DNA of 54,731 bases from Fredinandcohnia onubensis (GTDB lineage: Bacteria > Bacillota > Bacilli > Bacillales > Bacillaceae_L). A model generated the notes under the pieces. It worked only from the letters and a program-made list of their open reading frames with translations, was not told the DNA's origin and searched no databases. This document shows, piece after piece, positions 7,309 through 15,130 of the stretch. Each line of letters starts with the position of its first letter. Positions within the stretch are counted from its first letter, which is position 1. The position numbers and the translations under genes were made by a program. The stretch lies in the NCBI RefSeq assembly GCF_002734215.1, contig NZ_NSEB01000003.1, positions 204,748-259,478 of the forward strand, given 5' to 3'.

Positions 7309-8538
7309 ATGTCTTATCTAAAACATAACTCTCTTCTTTTGCATGAAGAGAAGAAGGCGCTACGTTTATATTTAATATTGTTTTATAGCATTTTCGTGCT
7401 ATATGATTTCTTCTATTATTTTATATACCCTATATTTATTCACGCAAAGATTGGCCTACCTACTGATTTTGCATATGTGGCCTATATATTAATAATAATC
7501 CTTATTCCAGTCTCATTCTATTTAAAGAAAATAGGTAAGCTGCATTTGATTAAATACTTTTATGTGTTGTCTTATCTTTTAGTCACTGGAATTGATGATG
7601 TAATCACTTATTGGGGAAGTAATGCAGAGTTTAAGAGTGGAAATGCAGCTGAAATTGCCTTTGTGCTATTCTCTCCTATCTTCATAAATAAGAGATTCTT
7701 TTTGACAGTTTCCATTGCGATTACAATGAAATATGGATTGATTGGTCTATTATTAGGAAATGGTGTTGTATTGGCACCAATCCTCCTAATTGGTATGTTT
7801 GGGCTTATTGCATACATCCTCCTAACCCGTTTCTACTCGTATATCGAAGCATTGTCGGAAACGCATGAGGAGCTCCGCAAGAAGGAGAAGCTTGCGTTTG
7901 TAGGGCAGATGGCGACGACGGTTGGACATGAAATTCGTAATCCGTTGGCGTCCTTAAAAGGGTTTACCCAGCTTCAGCGGGAAAAACATAAAGAGGATGA
8001 AGTACAATATATGATCATGGAGCAGGAAATTGATCGAATTAATTCAATCCTTAATGATTTACTGGTTATCGGCAAACCAAGGCAAATTAATGTGACGAAA
8101 TGTAATCTAAAGGAACTTCTTGAATATGTCCTTTCGATCATTGAGCAATCTGAGAACGCGAGGAATGTTGTAATTGATCTGAAAATGGATGAGGTTGTTC
8201 TGGATATCGATTGTGATGAAAAACAAATGAAGCAGGTTTTCTTAAATCTCATTAAAAATGGTTTTGAGTCCATGCCAGAGGGCGGTAAGCTAACGGTTAA
8301 TGGCAGCCAAACTGCCAATAACATGGTGTCAATTATCATTAGTGATGAGGGCTGTGGAATTCCTGTGGATGTACAAGAAAAGCTGTTCGAACCATTTTTT
8401 ACAACAAAGGATTATGGAACGGGTCTAGGCTTAATGGTGTCTAAAAAAATCATCGAAGACCATCATGGGAAAATTAGCATTAATAGTAAACCTGCAAAAG
8501 GAACAAAGGTAGAGATTATATTACCGATTACGCAATAA
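7309..8538 (+). CDS. Orphan histidine kinase with the same six-TM sensor as the HD-GYP protein
   Basis: The protein has 409 residues. The six-TM sensor (about residues 12-185) is paralogous to the HD-GYP protein at 4754. HisKA follows with HEIRNPLASLKGF (His207), then HATPase_c with NLIKNGFESM, DEGCGIP and GTGLGLMVSKKII. The catalytic part resembles the sporulation-type kinases (KinA/KinB/KinE), and no response regulator is adjacent, so it may feed the Spo0F phosphorelay (inferred). I chose the ATG at 7309 after GTGAGGATAG over an upstream GTG. Composition changes sharply inside the gene: hand counts give 12/60 G+C at 7381-7440 and 35/60 at 7861-7920, near the sensor-HisKA joint. Confidence 0.85.
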   Translation: MSYLKHNSLLLHEEKKALRLYLILFYSIFVLYDFFYYFIYPIFIHAKIGLPTDFAYVAYILIIILIPVSFYLKKIGKLHLIKYFYVLSYLLVTGIDDVITYWGSNAEFKSGNAAEIAFVLFSPIFINKRFFLTVSIAITMKYGLIGLLLGNGVVLAPILLIGMFGLIAYILLTRFYSYIEALSETHEELRKKEKLAFVGQMATTVGHEIRNPLASLKGFTQLQREKHKEDEVQYMIMEQEIDRINSILNDLLVIGKPRQINVTKCNLKELLEYVLSIIEQSENARNVVIDLKMDEVVLDIDCDEKQMKQVFLNLIKNGFESMPEGGKLTVNGSQTANNMVSIIISDEGCGIPVDVQEKLFEPFFTTKDYGTGLGLMVSKKIIEDHHGKISINSKPAKGTKVEIILPITQ

Positions 8539-8572
8539 AAAAGTCGACTCTGGGAGTCGGCTTTTGTTTTTA
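8539..8572 (+). terminator. Terminator after the orphan kinase gene
   Basis: AAGTCGACTC and GAGTCGGCTTTT form a stem around a TGG loop, followed by a T-rich tract. It lies right after the stop codon and closes the peptide-sensor cluster. Confidence 0.8.
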
Positions 8573-8601
8573 ACTATAAAAATGTATTCATTTTTCAAAA
8601 A

Positions 8602-9930
8602 TTAAGATAATTTTGCTAAGAAATCAATATGATAAACTTTCTTGGGCCTACCACGTAATTTTTTTTGTTTTTTATAAGAGACTTCAGCTACTCCCTTTTC
8701 CTCAAGCTTTTGTAAGATACGGTTTGCTGCTCTTTGAGATATTCCAAAATGAATGGCAAGATCATCTGAAACAATCTCATTTGTTTGAAGCTTTTCCAAA
8801 ACGGCCATTATTTTTTGTATATTTAATGCAGACATGCCTATTTGGCTGCTAAACTTCTCAATTTGGATGTTCAGTTGATTGGGAATCTGTAAACATGTCT
8901 CATCACCAAGAGGTCCAATTAATTGTTCATCTTCGGTCATTATATAGGACGTCCCGCGATCGATTCTTCTTTCTTTGTTTGCATGTTCAGCATTGAGACG
9001 AGCCTCTTGTAACGAATTGCCAATTCCCCAACCAATATCTATTTCGTAAGGTAATGTTTGCTTAAGATAAGACAAGAGCGAACATTGTGTAAACTCATTT
9101 GTAATGTCTATCAATGCCTTATAGTTTGTAATGACCTCAAAATTAAGGAAGTTTCTCTGGATAATAAAGCCGTGTTGATTGTTACTATTGTAATCTAACA
9201 GTGCTTGATTCAACAGTAACATTTTCCGTTCAAGGTCATGATTCATATCAGGGCTTATTGTTATTTGTGAAATAGCAATATTACCGATAGCTACTTGATT
9301 TTCAGTTAAACGCATCATTTTAATTTGATTAATAAAATCATTCACTTTTTTAATCATTGATTCTAAGGAAGGATAAACAATAACATGTTTGATGCCGTTT
9401 TCAGTTAATTTTTTTGATATACTACTAACCCTCGTAAAAGAAAGATCGATTTTGCCAGCTTCAAATAAGCTTACATGCTGCTGAAACACGTCATCATATA
9501 CTGTCTCTGTGTCAAATGACTCAATATCCTCGTTATGAAAATAGGGAAACTCTTCTTCTTCTAACCATTCCTTTAATCCTAGAAAATTATTTTGCTCAAA
9601 AATAAAATCAATTAATGTTCTTGAAATATCAAAATTCTTTTCTTTTAAAATTGTTTTGCATAATGTTTTATAAAAATCACTTTCATTTAAATCAAAGTAG
9701 ATGGTAGGTTTTTCAAAGTACGTTAATTCCTTTTTCATATAAAAATAGGGGACCTGACCACTAAAGATGATTCCGTCCATAAATAGGGCGTTTTTTTCAT
9801 ACATTTCTTTAATTTCATTAAAGTTTTCGTATGGAAGAAACGTAAATTGACATTGATTTTCAAAAAAGTCTTCTAATTCTTGAATCCACGTTAATGAATT
9901 TTTTGCAGTGATGATTCCTATTTGAAACAT
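8602..9930 (-). CDS. HTH transcriptional regulator divergent from abgT
   Basis: A 442-residue protein I cannot assign to a named family. The N-terminal two thirds look like a ligand-sensing region (residues 1-200). They are followed by a segment resembling the degenerate GGDEF-like domain of CdaR/PucR-type regulators (GIGNSLQEARLNAEHANK, around residue 300). The C-terminus is a winged helix (SDDLAIHFGISQRAANRILQKLEEKGV), ending in a basic RGRPKK stretch. It is transcribed away from abgT and shares the intergenic region with it, so local control of the abg operon is the natural inference. The ATG follows a weak AGGAG. Confidence 0.65.
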   Translation of the reverse strand: MFQIGIITAKNSLTWIQELEDFFENQCQFTFLPYENFNEIKEMYEKNALFMDGIIFSGQVPYFYMKKELTYFEKPTIYFDLNESDFYKTLCKTILKEKNFDISRTLIDFIFEQNNFLGLKEWLEEEEFPYFHNEDIESFDTETVYDDVFQQHVSLFEAGKIDLSFTRVSSISKKLTENGIKHVIVYPSLESMIKKVNDFINQIKMMRLTENQVAIGNIAISQITISPDMNHDLERKMLLLNQALLDYNSNNQHGFIIQRNFLNFEVITNYKALIDITNEFTQCSLLSYLKQTLPYEIDIGWGIGNSLQEARLNAEHANKERRIDRGTSYIMTEDEQLIGPLGDETCLQIPNQLNIQIEKFSSQIGMSALNIQKIMAVLEKLQTNEIVSDDLAIHFGISQRAANRILQKLEEKGVAEVSYKKQKKLRGRPKKVYHIDFLAKLS

Positions 9931-10005
9931 CTATTAACTCCTTGTTTTTTCTTTTATTATACTATAGCAAAAATAGACATTATAGAAAATAGTCAGAATC
10001 TTACA

Positions 10006-10039
10006 TTGTAATTATTTATTTTTTCTATTATGATAGAAA
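10006..10039 (+). promoter_or_regulatory. abgT promoter with overlapping palindromic operator
   Basis: TTGTAA (10006-10011) and TATGAT (10029-10034) are spaced by 17 bases and form a sigma-A-type promoter. The perfect palindrome TTTCTAT-TATG-ATAGAAA (10022-10039) covers the -10, so a bound repressor would block transcription. Further TAGAAA/TATAG half-sites occur at 9961-9992. The divergent regulator is the likely binder. Confidence 0.55.
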
Positions 10040-10099
10040 CTATATTAGGAAGTGGACAAAAGGTGTCCGAAAATAAACCAAAATAAAAGAGGTGATGTG

Positions 10100-11641
10100 A
10101 TGGCTCAACCAACAGTTGAAACTCAGAACAATCAAAATCAAAAAGGATATATGCGAATATTAAACTTTATTGAAGTGTTAGGTAACAAACTACCACATCC
10201 ATTTATGTTATTCGTATATTTAGCAGGATTTATGATTCTGTTTTCTTGGGTCGTTAGTCTATTTGATGTAACTGTTATCCATCCAGGATCTGGAGAAGAA
10301 CTAGAAATTAAAAGTTTAATTTCCGGTGAAGGGTTACAGTTTATGTTAACCACAATGTTGGATAACTTTACTGGCTTCAAACCATTAGGTCTTGTTTTAA
10401 CAATGATGCTAGGGATTGGGTTAGCTCAGAAGGTTGGATTGCTTGAAAGTGCGATTAAACAATCCATCATGAAAGCGCATAAGTCCATTATTACCTATGC
10501 TGTGTTTTTTGTAGCGATTATGGGTAATATTGCATCTGATGCAGCATTTGTTATTATTCCTCCTCTTGCAGCAGTTATTTTCCATACAATGGGTAGACAC
10601 CCGATTGCTGGTTTAGCCGCTGGATTCGCGGGTGCTGGAATTGGTTTTACTGCAAACATTCTTATTGCTGGTACAGATGCACTTCTATCTGGAATTTCAA
10701 CAGAGGTTGCAAAAACAATTGATCCAAATGTAGTAGTTACGCCTATTGATAACTGGTTTTTCATGAGTGCTTCTGTATTTGTTCTTACCGTGGTTGGGGT
10801 ATTTGTCAACGATAAAATAGTTGAACCAAGGCTTGGAAAATATGAAGGTGGCGCGATTAGCGAGAAATCAAAAGAAGTTGATCCGCTAGAAAAAAAGGCA
10901 CTAAGAAACACATTGATTGCTGCACTTATTTATATTGGCGCAATTGTAACTCTAATTTATATTCCTAATTCTCCGTTAACAAATGAAGAGGGAGGGTTAA
11001 TTCCTTCTCCATTCCTAAGTGGAATTATTCCAATTATTTTCCTATTCTTTGTTGTCGTCGGTATAACCTTTGGGGTGACAATGAAGAAAATCAAAACCAC
11101 GTCTGATGTACCAAAGTATATGACTGAGGCCATTACCGAAATGGCTCCTTATATCGTACTCGTATTTGCGATTGGACAATTTATTGCGTATTTTAACTGG
11201 AGTAATCTCGCAACATGGATTGCTGTTAATAGTGCAGAATTCTTAAGTCATGCAAATATTTCGGGCTTAGCTGTCATTATTGGCTTTGTCATCTTAACCG
11301 CATTACTTAGTCTATTTGTAACGAGTGGTTCAGCATTATGGGCACTCGAAGCGCCTATTTTTGTTCCAATGATGATGCTAATGAACTATCATCCAGCATT
11401 TGTTCAGGTTGCTTATCGTATTGGTGAATCATCTACTAATATGCTAACACCACTTAACCCATATATTGCGATTATCCTCGCTTTTATGAATGAATATGAT
11501 AAAAAAGCTGGAATTGGTACATTGATGGCACTGATGATTCCTTACTCTATTGCATTTTTAGCAATCTGGATTGTCATGCTACTCGTATTTGGCCTATTTG
11601 GTATTCCAATTGGACCAGGAATTCAAATGTACATGAATTAA
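10100..11641 (+). CDS. abgT: AbgT family transporter (p-aminobenzoyl-glutamate type)
   Basis: A 513-residue polytopic membrane protein of the AbgT family. Characteristic stretches are HPFMLFVYLAGF, GNIASDAAFVIIPPLAAVIFHTMGRHPIAGLAAGFAGAGIG, SGSALWALEAPIFVPMMM and the conserved GESSTNMLTPLNPY near the C-terminus. Relatives import p-aminobenzoyl-glutamate or export sulfonamides. The two M20 hydrolases that follow favour uptake of an amidated substrate. The ATG at 10100 follows AGAGGTGATG; an upstream in-frame GTG at 10052 lacks a ribosome site. Confidence 0.9.
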   Translation: MAQPTVETQNNQNQKGYMRILNFIEVLGNKLPHPFMLFVYLAGFMILFSWVVSLFDVTVIHPGSGEELEIKSLISGEGLQFMLTTMLDNFTGFKPLGLVLTMMLGIGLAQKVGLLESAIKQSIMKAHKSIITYAVFFVAIMGNIASDAAFVIIPPLAAVIFHTMGRHPIAGLAAGFAGAGIGFTANILIAGTDALLSGISTEVAKTIDPNVVVTPIDNWFFMSASVFVLTVVGVFVNDKIVEPRLGKYEGGAISEKSKEVDPLEKKALRNTLIAALIYIGAIVTLIYIPNSPLTNEEGGLIPSPFLSGIIPIIFLFFVVVGITFGVTMKKIKTTSDVPKYMTEAITEMAPYIVLVFAIGQFIAYFNWSNLATWIAVNSAEFLSHANISGLAVIIGFVILTALLSLFVTSGSALWALEAPIFVPMMMLMNYHPAFVQVAYRIGESSTNMLTPLNPYIAIILAFMNEYDKKAGIGTLMALMIPYSIAFLAIWIVMLLVFGLFGIPIGPGIQMYMN

Positions 11642-11737
11642 TTTGTTTTTATAAAAGCTTGTAGATTACTTGTTTTAGGAGGAGGGATTAAAGCCCTTCT
11701 CCTATAAACATTTCAACGTCTAAAAGGGGTGACCAAG

Positions 11738-13051
11738 ATGTCAAGAAACTATGCACAAATGGTAGAAGAGATTTATCCAACAATGGTTGAATGGAGACGA
11801 GATTTTCATAAATACGCTGAATCTGGCTGGGTCGAATTTCGAACTGCTTCAATTGTTGCTTCAAGACTATCAGAATGGGGTTATGAGGTTAAGGTTGGTA
11901 AAGAGGTAGTCGATCATCACTCTCGAATGGGTGTACCACCGCAATCAGTACTTGAAATGCATGAAAAAAGAGCGTTAGAGCAAGGAGCAAAAGAAGAGTG
12001 GCTCCCATATTTATCTGGTGGATATACAGGAGTAGTTGGTGTATTAGACACAGGAAAACCAGGACCAACTGTTGGACTACGATTTGATATGGACGCACTA
12101 GATATTCAGGAATCTTATGCAGAAGATCATTTCCCTGTTAGCCAAGAATTCCAGTCTATTAATTCTGGGATGATGCATTCTTGTGGACATGATGCGCATA
12201 CTTCAATTGGTCTAGGACTTGCCAAGCTTTTAACAGGAATGAAAGAGGAACTAACTGGAAAAATTAAGCTCATTTTTCAACCTGCTGAAGAAGGAGTACG
12301 TGGTGCAAAATCCATGGTTGAAGCAGGAGTCGTCGATGATGTTGATCTATTTATTGCAGCTCATGTTGGTACAGGAGTTCCATTAGGTGAGATTATTTGT
12401 GGTTCTAATGGATTCTTATCAACGACAAAATTAAATGTTGAGTTTTCTGGAAAAGCTGCACATGCTGGGGCAAAACCAGAAGAAGGAAAAAATGCTCTAC
12501 TTGCTGCTGCTTCAGCGGTTTTAGGCTTACAAAGTATCCCTCGTCATAGTGGTGGGGCATCGAGAGTAAATGTCGGGGTACTTCAAGCTGGAAGTGGAAG
12601 AAATATCATCCCTCAACATGCTCACTTAAAGGTTGAAACTCGTGGAATTAATACAGAAGTTAATGAATTTATGTTAGAAAGTGCAAAAAATGTATTGAAT
12701 GGCGCTGCTTCCATGTATGGAGTGGATGTTGAATATGACATCGTTGGGGAAGCCCGTACAAGTAATTCAAGTGAAGAATTAATCGAGTTTATGCATGATA
12801 GCATCGGGAATGTAACAGGCGTACATTCGATCGTAAAGTCGTCTTCTTTTGCTGCAGGTTCAGAAGATGCAACCTACATGATGGCTAGAGTGAAGGAAAA
12901 TGGGGGGCTTGCAACCTATAGCATTCTAGGAACTACTTTAGCTGCAGGCCATCATAATGAAAAGTTCGATATCGATGAAACAGTCATGAAAATTGGAGTA
13001 GAATCATTTCTACACATCTTAACATCAGTTAAAAATCGACAATGGGGGTAA
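11738..13051 (+). CDS. abgA: M20 family amidohydrolase, AbgA-like subunit
   Basis: A 437-residue zinc-dependent M20 peptidase/amidohydrolase. Metal-site segments are RFDMDALDI, MHSCGHDAHTSIGLGLAKLL and FQPAEEGVRGAKSMVEAG with the catalytic Glu pair, plus AAHVGT; the lid domain follows, and an AAGHHNEKFDIDE segment supplies the last ligand. In E. coli AbgA pairs with AbgB to cleave p-aminobenzoyl-glutamate. The start ATG at 11738 follows AAAAGGGGTG, in preference to a GTG nine bases upstream. It lies 96 bases after abgT and 7 before abgB in one apparent operon. Confidence 0.87.
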   Translation: MSRNYAQMVEEIYPTMVEWRRDFHKYAESGWVEFRTASIVASRLSEWGYEVKVGKEVVDHHSRMGVPPQSVLEMHEKRALEQGAKEEWLPYLSGGYTGVVGVLDTGKPGPTVGLRFDMDALDIQESYAEDHFPVSQEFQSINSGMMHSCGHDAHTSIGLGLAKLLTGMKEELTGKIKLIFQPAEEGVRGAKSMVEAGVVDDVDLFIAAHVGTGVPLGEIICGSNGFLSTTKLNVEFSGKAAHAGAKPEEGKNALLAAASAVLGLQSIPRHSGGASRVNVGVLQAGSGRNIIPQHAHLKVETRGINTEVNEFMLESAKNVLNGAASMYGVDVEYDIVGEARTSNSSEELIEFMHDSIGNVTGVHSIVKSSSFAAGSEDATYMMARVKENGGLATYSILGTTLAAGHHNEKFDIDETVMKIGVESFLHILTSVKNRQWG

Positions 13052-13058
13052 GTGAAAA

Positions 13059-14501
13059 TTGAACTTTGTTGAAAAAATAAACGACTATATAGAGGCAAAA
13101 AGAGACACATATATCAAAATTAGCGATCAAATTTGGGACTTGGCTGAAACAAGATTTGAAGAGCATCAGTCTGCGAACGTTTTATGTCAGGCGCTTGAAA
13201 ATGAAGGTTTTAAGGTTGAACGTGGAGTAGGTGGAGTCGAGACAGCATTTACTGGTACTTTTGGAAGTGGAAAGCCGGTTATTGGGATTTTAGGAGAATA
13301 TGATGCACTTTCAGGTATGAGTCAAAAAGCAGGTTCTACCACATATGAACCTCTCGAAGAAAAAGGGAACGGTCACGGTTGTGGACATAATTTGCTAGGA
13401 ACTGCTCCATTAGCAGCGGTTATTGCCGTTAAGCAATATATGGAGGAAAACAATGTATCTGGTACCATTAAATATTATGGATGCCCTGGTGAAGAAGGTG
13501 GTTCAGGAAAAACATTCATGGCAAGAGAAGGTGCGTTCGATGATATTGATTGTGCCCTCACATGGCATCCACATTCAACGAGCGGAGTATTTACGCTATC
13601 AACTCTAGCAAACTATCAAGTTTATTTTACATTCAAAGGAGTAGCTGCCCATGCTGCGAACTCCCCACATCTAGGCAGAAGTGCATTAGATGCGGTTGAA
13701 CTAATGAATGTAGGTGTCAATTATTTACGTGAACACATTATACCAGAGGCACGGGTCCATTATTCCATTACCAATACAGGAGGATTTTCTCCGAATGTAG
13801 TCCAAAGTGAAGCACAAGTTCTCTATTTAATTCGAGCACCTCATATGAAGGATGTAAGAAGTATATATGAACGTGTTGTGAATATTGCTAAAGGTGCAGC
13901 CCTGATGACGGAAACAAAAGTCGAGGTCACTTTCGATAAAGCGTGCTCAAACTATATTCCAAATAATGCTCTAGGGCAAGTGTTACATAATCATTTGGAG
14001 AGTGTAGGTCTTGCGGAATATAATGAAGAAGAAATGAGTTATGCGGAAGAAATTAGAAAGCAAATTTCAGATGATGATGTTCGCAATGCCCTTAATGAAA
14101 TGAAAAAAGTTGCAGGATCAAAGGCCAATTTAATTACAAGAGACTATGCAACAAAAACATTCAACGACCTTGTTGTCCCATATGAAGAATCAAATGGTAT
14201 CTTGTTTGGTTCATCAGATGTTGGGGATGTAAGTTGGATTGTACCAACAGCACAATTCTTTGGGGAATGCTTTGTATTGGGAACACCACTTCATTCATGG
14301 CAGTTAGTTTCCCAAGGGAGAACATCCATTGCTCATAAAGGAATGCTTCAAGCAGGTAAGGTGTTAGCTAATACAGCGTTAGATTTATTCCTTCGTCCTG
14401 AGGTAATTGAAGATGCAAAAGTTGAATTAGAAGAAAAATTAGAAGGAAATCCATATGAATGCCCTATTCCAAAAGGGGTAGAGCCATCTCCATTAGCATA
14501 A
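13059..14501 (+). CDS. abgB: M20 family amidohydrolase, AbgB-like subunit
   Basis: A 480-residue M20 family protein with GILGEYDALSGMSQ, GNGHGCGHNLLGTAPLAAV and the Glu pair in YGCPGEEGGSGKTFM. The length and the long C-terminal region (SSDVGDVSWIVPTAQFFGECFVLGTPLHSWQ) match the AbgB branch rather than AbgA. The TTG start lies 7 bases after the abgA stop behind GGGGGTAAGTG, so the pair is tightly coupled. The gene ends before a strong bidirectional terminator. With AbgA it should release p-aminobenzoate or a related amine from its glutamate conjugate; this substrate is inferred from E. coli. Confidence 0.87.
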   Translation: MNFVEKINDYIEAKRDTYIKISDQIWDLAETRFEEHQSANVLCQALENEGFKVERGVGGVETAFTGTFGSGKPVIGILGEYDALSGMSQKAGSTTYEPLEEKGNGHGCGHNLLGTAPLAAVIAVKQYMEENNVSGTIKYYGCPGEEGGSGKTFMAREGAFDDIDCALTWHPHSTSGVFTLSTLANYQVYFTFKGVAAHAANSPHLGRSALDAVELMNVGVNYLREHIIPEARVHYSITNTGGFSPNVVQSEAQVLYLIRAPHMKDVRSIYERVVNIAKGAALMTETKVEVTFDKACSNYIPNNALGQVLHNHLESVGLAEYNEEEMSYAEEIRKQISDDDVRNALNEMKKVAGSKANLITRDYATKTFNDLVVPYEESNGILFGSSDVGDVSWIVPTAQFFGECFVLGTPLHSWQLVSQGRTSIAHKGMLQAGKVLANTALDLFLRPEVIEDAKVELEEKLEGNPYECPIPKGVEPSPLA

Positions 14502-14517
14502 TAAGGTAGACACAAAA

Positions 14518-14552
14518 GTAGGCGCATGATTCATTCATGCGCCTACACTGTT
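14518..14552. terminator. Bidirectional terminator between abgB and a convergent small gene
   Basis: GTAGGCGCATGA and TCATGCGCCTAC form a perfect 12-bp stem with a five-base loop. A T-run follows on the plus strand and an A-run precedes it, serving the minus gene. Confidence 0.9.
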
Positions 14553-14560
14553 TTTATCCA

Positions 14561-14788
14561 TTATTTTACTTCGGCTTCAGATTCCTTAATGCCTTTGTTT
14601 TGATGCCACATTTTAATATGAGTTAATATAGTAAAGGTAAAAAAGAAATTCATCGCCAGCACGCTAACGAGTAGTTGTAAATCCCCAAAATAAATGCCAG
14701 TATACCCTTTTAATTTAATCACAATAAAGCCTTCAAAAAGTAATAAAAAGAAACTTAAAAAAGCGGCAATCCCTGTCCGAATCATCAT
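14561..14788 (-). CDS. Small two-TM membrane protein, unknown function
   Basis: A 75-residue protein with two hydrophobic helices (about 4-26 and 35-60) and a charged C-terminal tail (HQNKGIKESEAEVK). The Shine-Dalgarno GGGGGAG sits just before two consecutive ATG codons, so the start may be 14788 or 14785. It is convergent with abgB and shares its terminator. I do not recognise a family. Confidence 0.6.
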   Translation of the reverse strand: MMIRTGIAAFLSFFLLLFEGFIVIKLKGYTGIYFGDLQLLVSVLAMNFFFTFTILTHIKMWHQNKGIKESEAEVK

Positions 14789-14989
14789 TAGCTCCCCCTT
14801 ATGTATGCTAAAATCTATTTATATTTCTAGTAATTGTGGATAATTTGTGAACTTACTTAAAATTATACACTACTCTTTAATGATTCGTAAGATGTAAGCG
14901 CTAAAAATTATTAGGCAAACATTTTTTCGCAGTTAAGGGTGCTGCAAGCAAAAGTTAATAATGAATATCCCATAAAAGGAAAATATAGG

Positions 14990-15018
14990 TTGCCTTCGTT
15001 AATGGTGTATACTATAAT
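14990..15018 (+). promoter_or_regulatory. Sigma-A promoter of the HelD gene
   Basis: TTGCCT and a consensus TATAAT are spaced by exactly 17 bases, 112 bases upstream of the HelD start. This is the main content of the 340-base gap 14789-15130. It also shows that an open frame running upstream of 15131 is leader, not protein. Confidence 0.7.
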
Positions 15019-15130
15019 CAAAAATACGTCTTTTACATATTGTATCGGAAAATTTTGTTCTTTGTGCTTACTTACCATGGATTATCGGTTAATTCATGGT
15101 TTTTTCTTCTTGATAAATGGAGGTGGTTTG

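Noticed and set aside
14939-15130. N-terminal extension of HelD
   Set aside because: The stretch contains the promoter with TATAAT and the Shine-Dalgarno of the ATG at 15131; HelD homology starts there.
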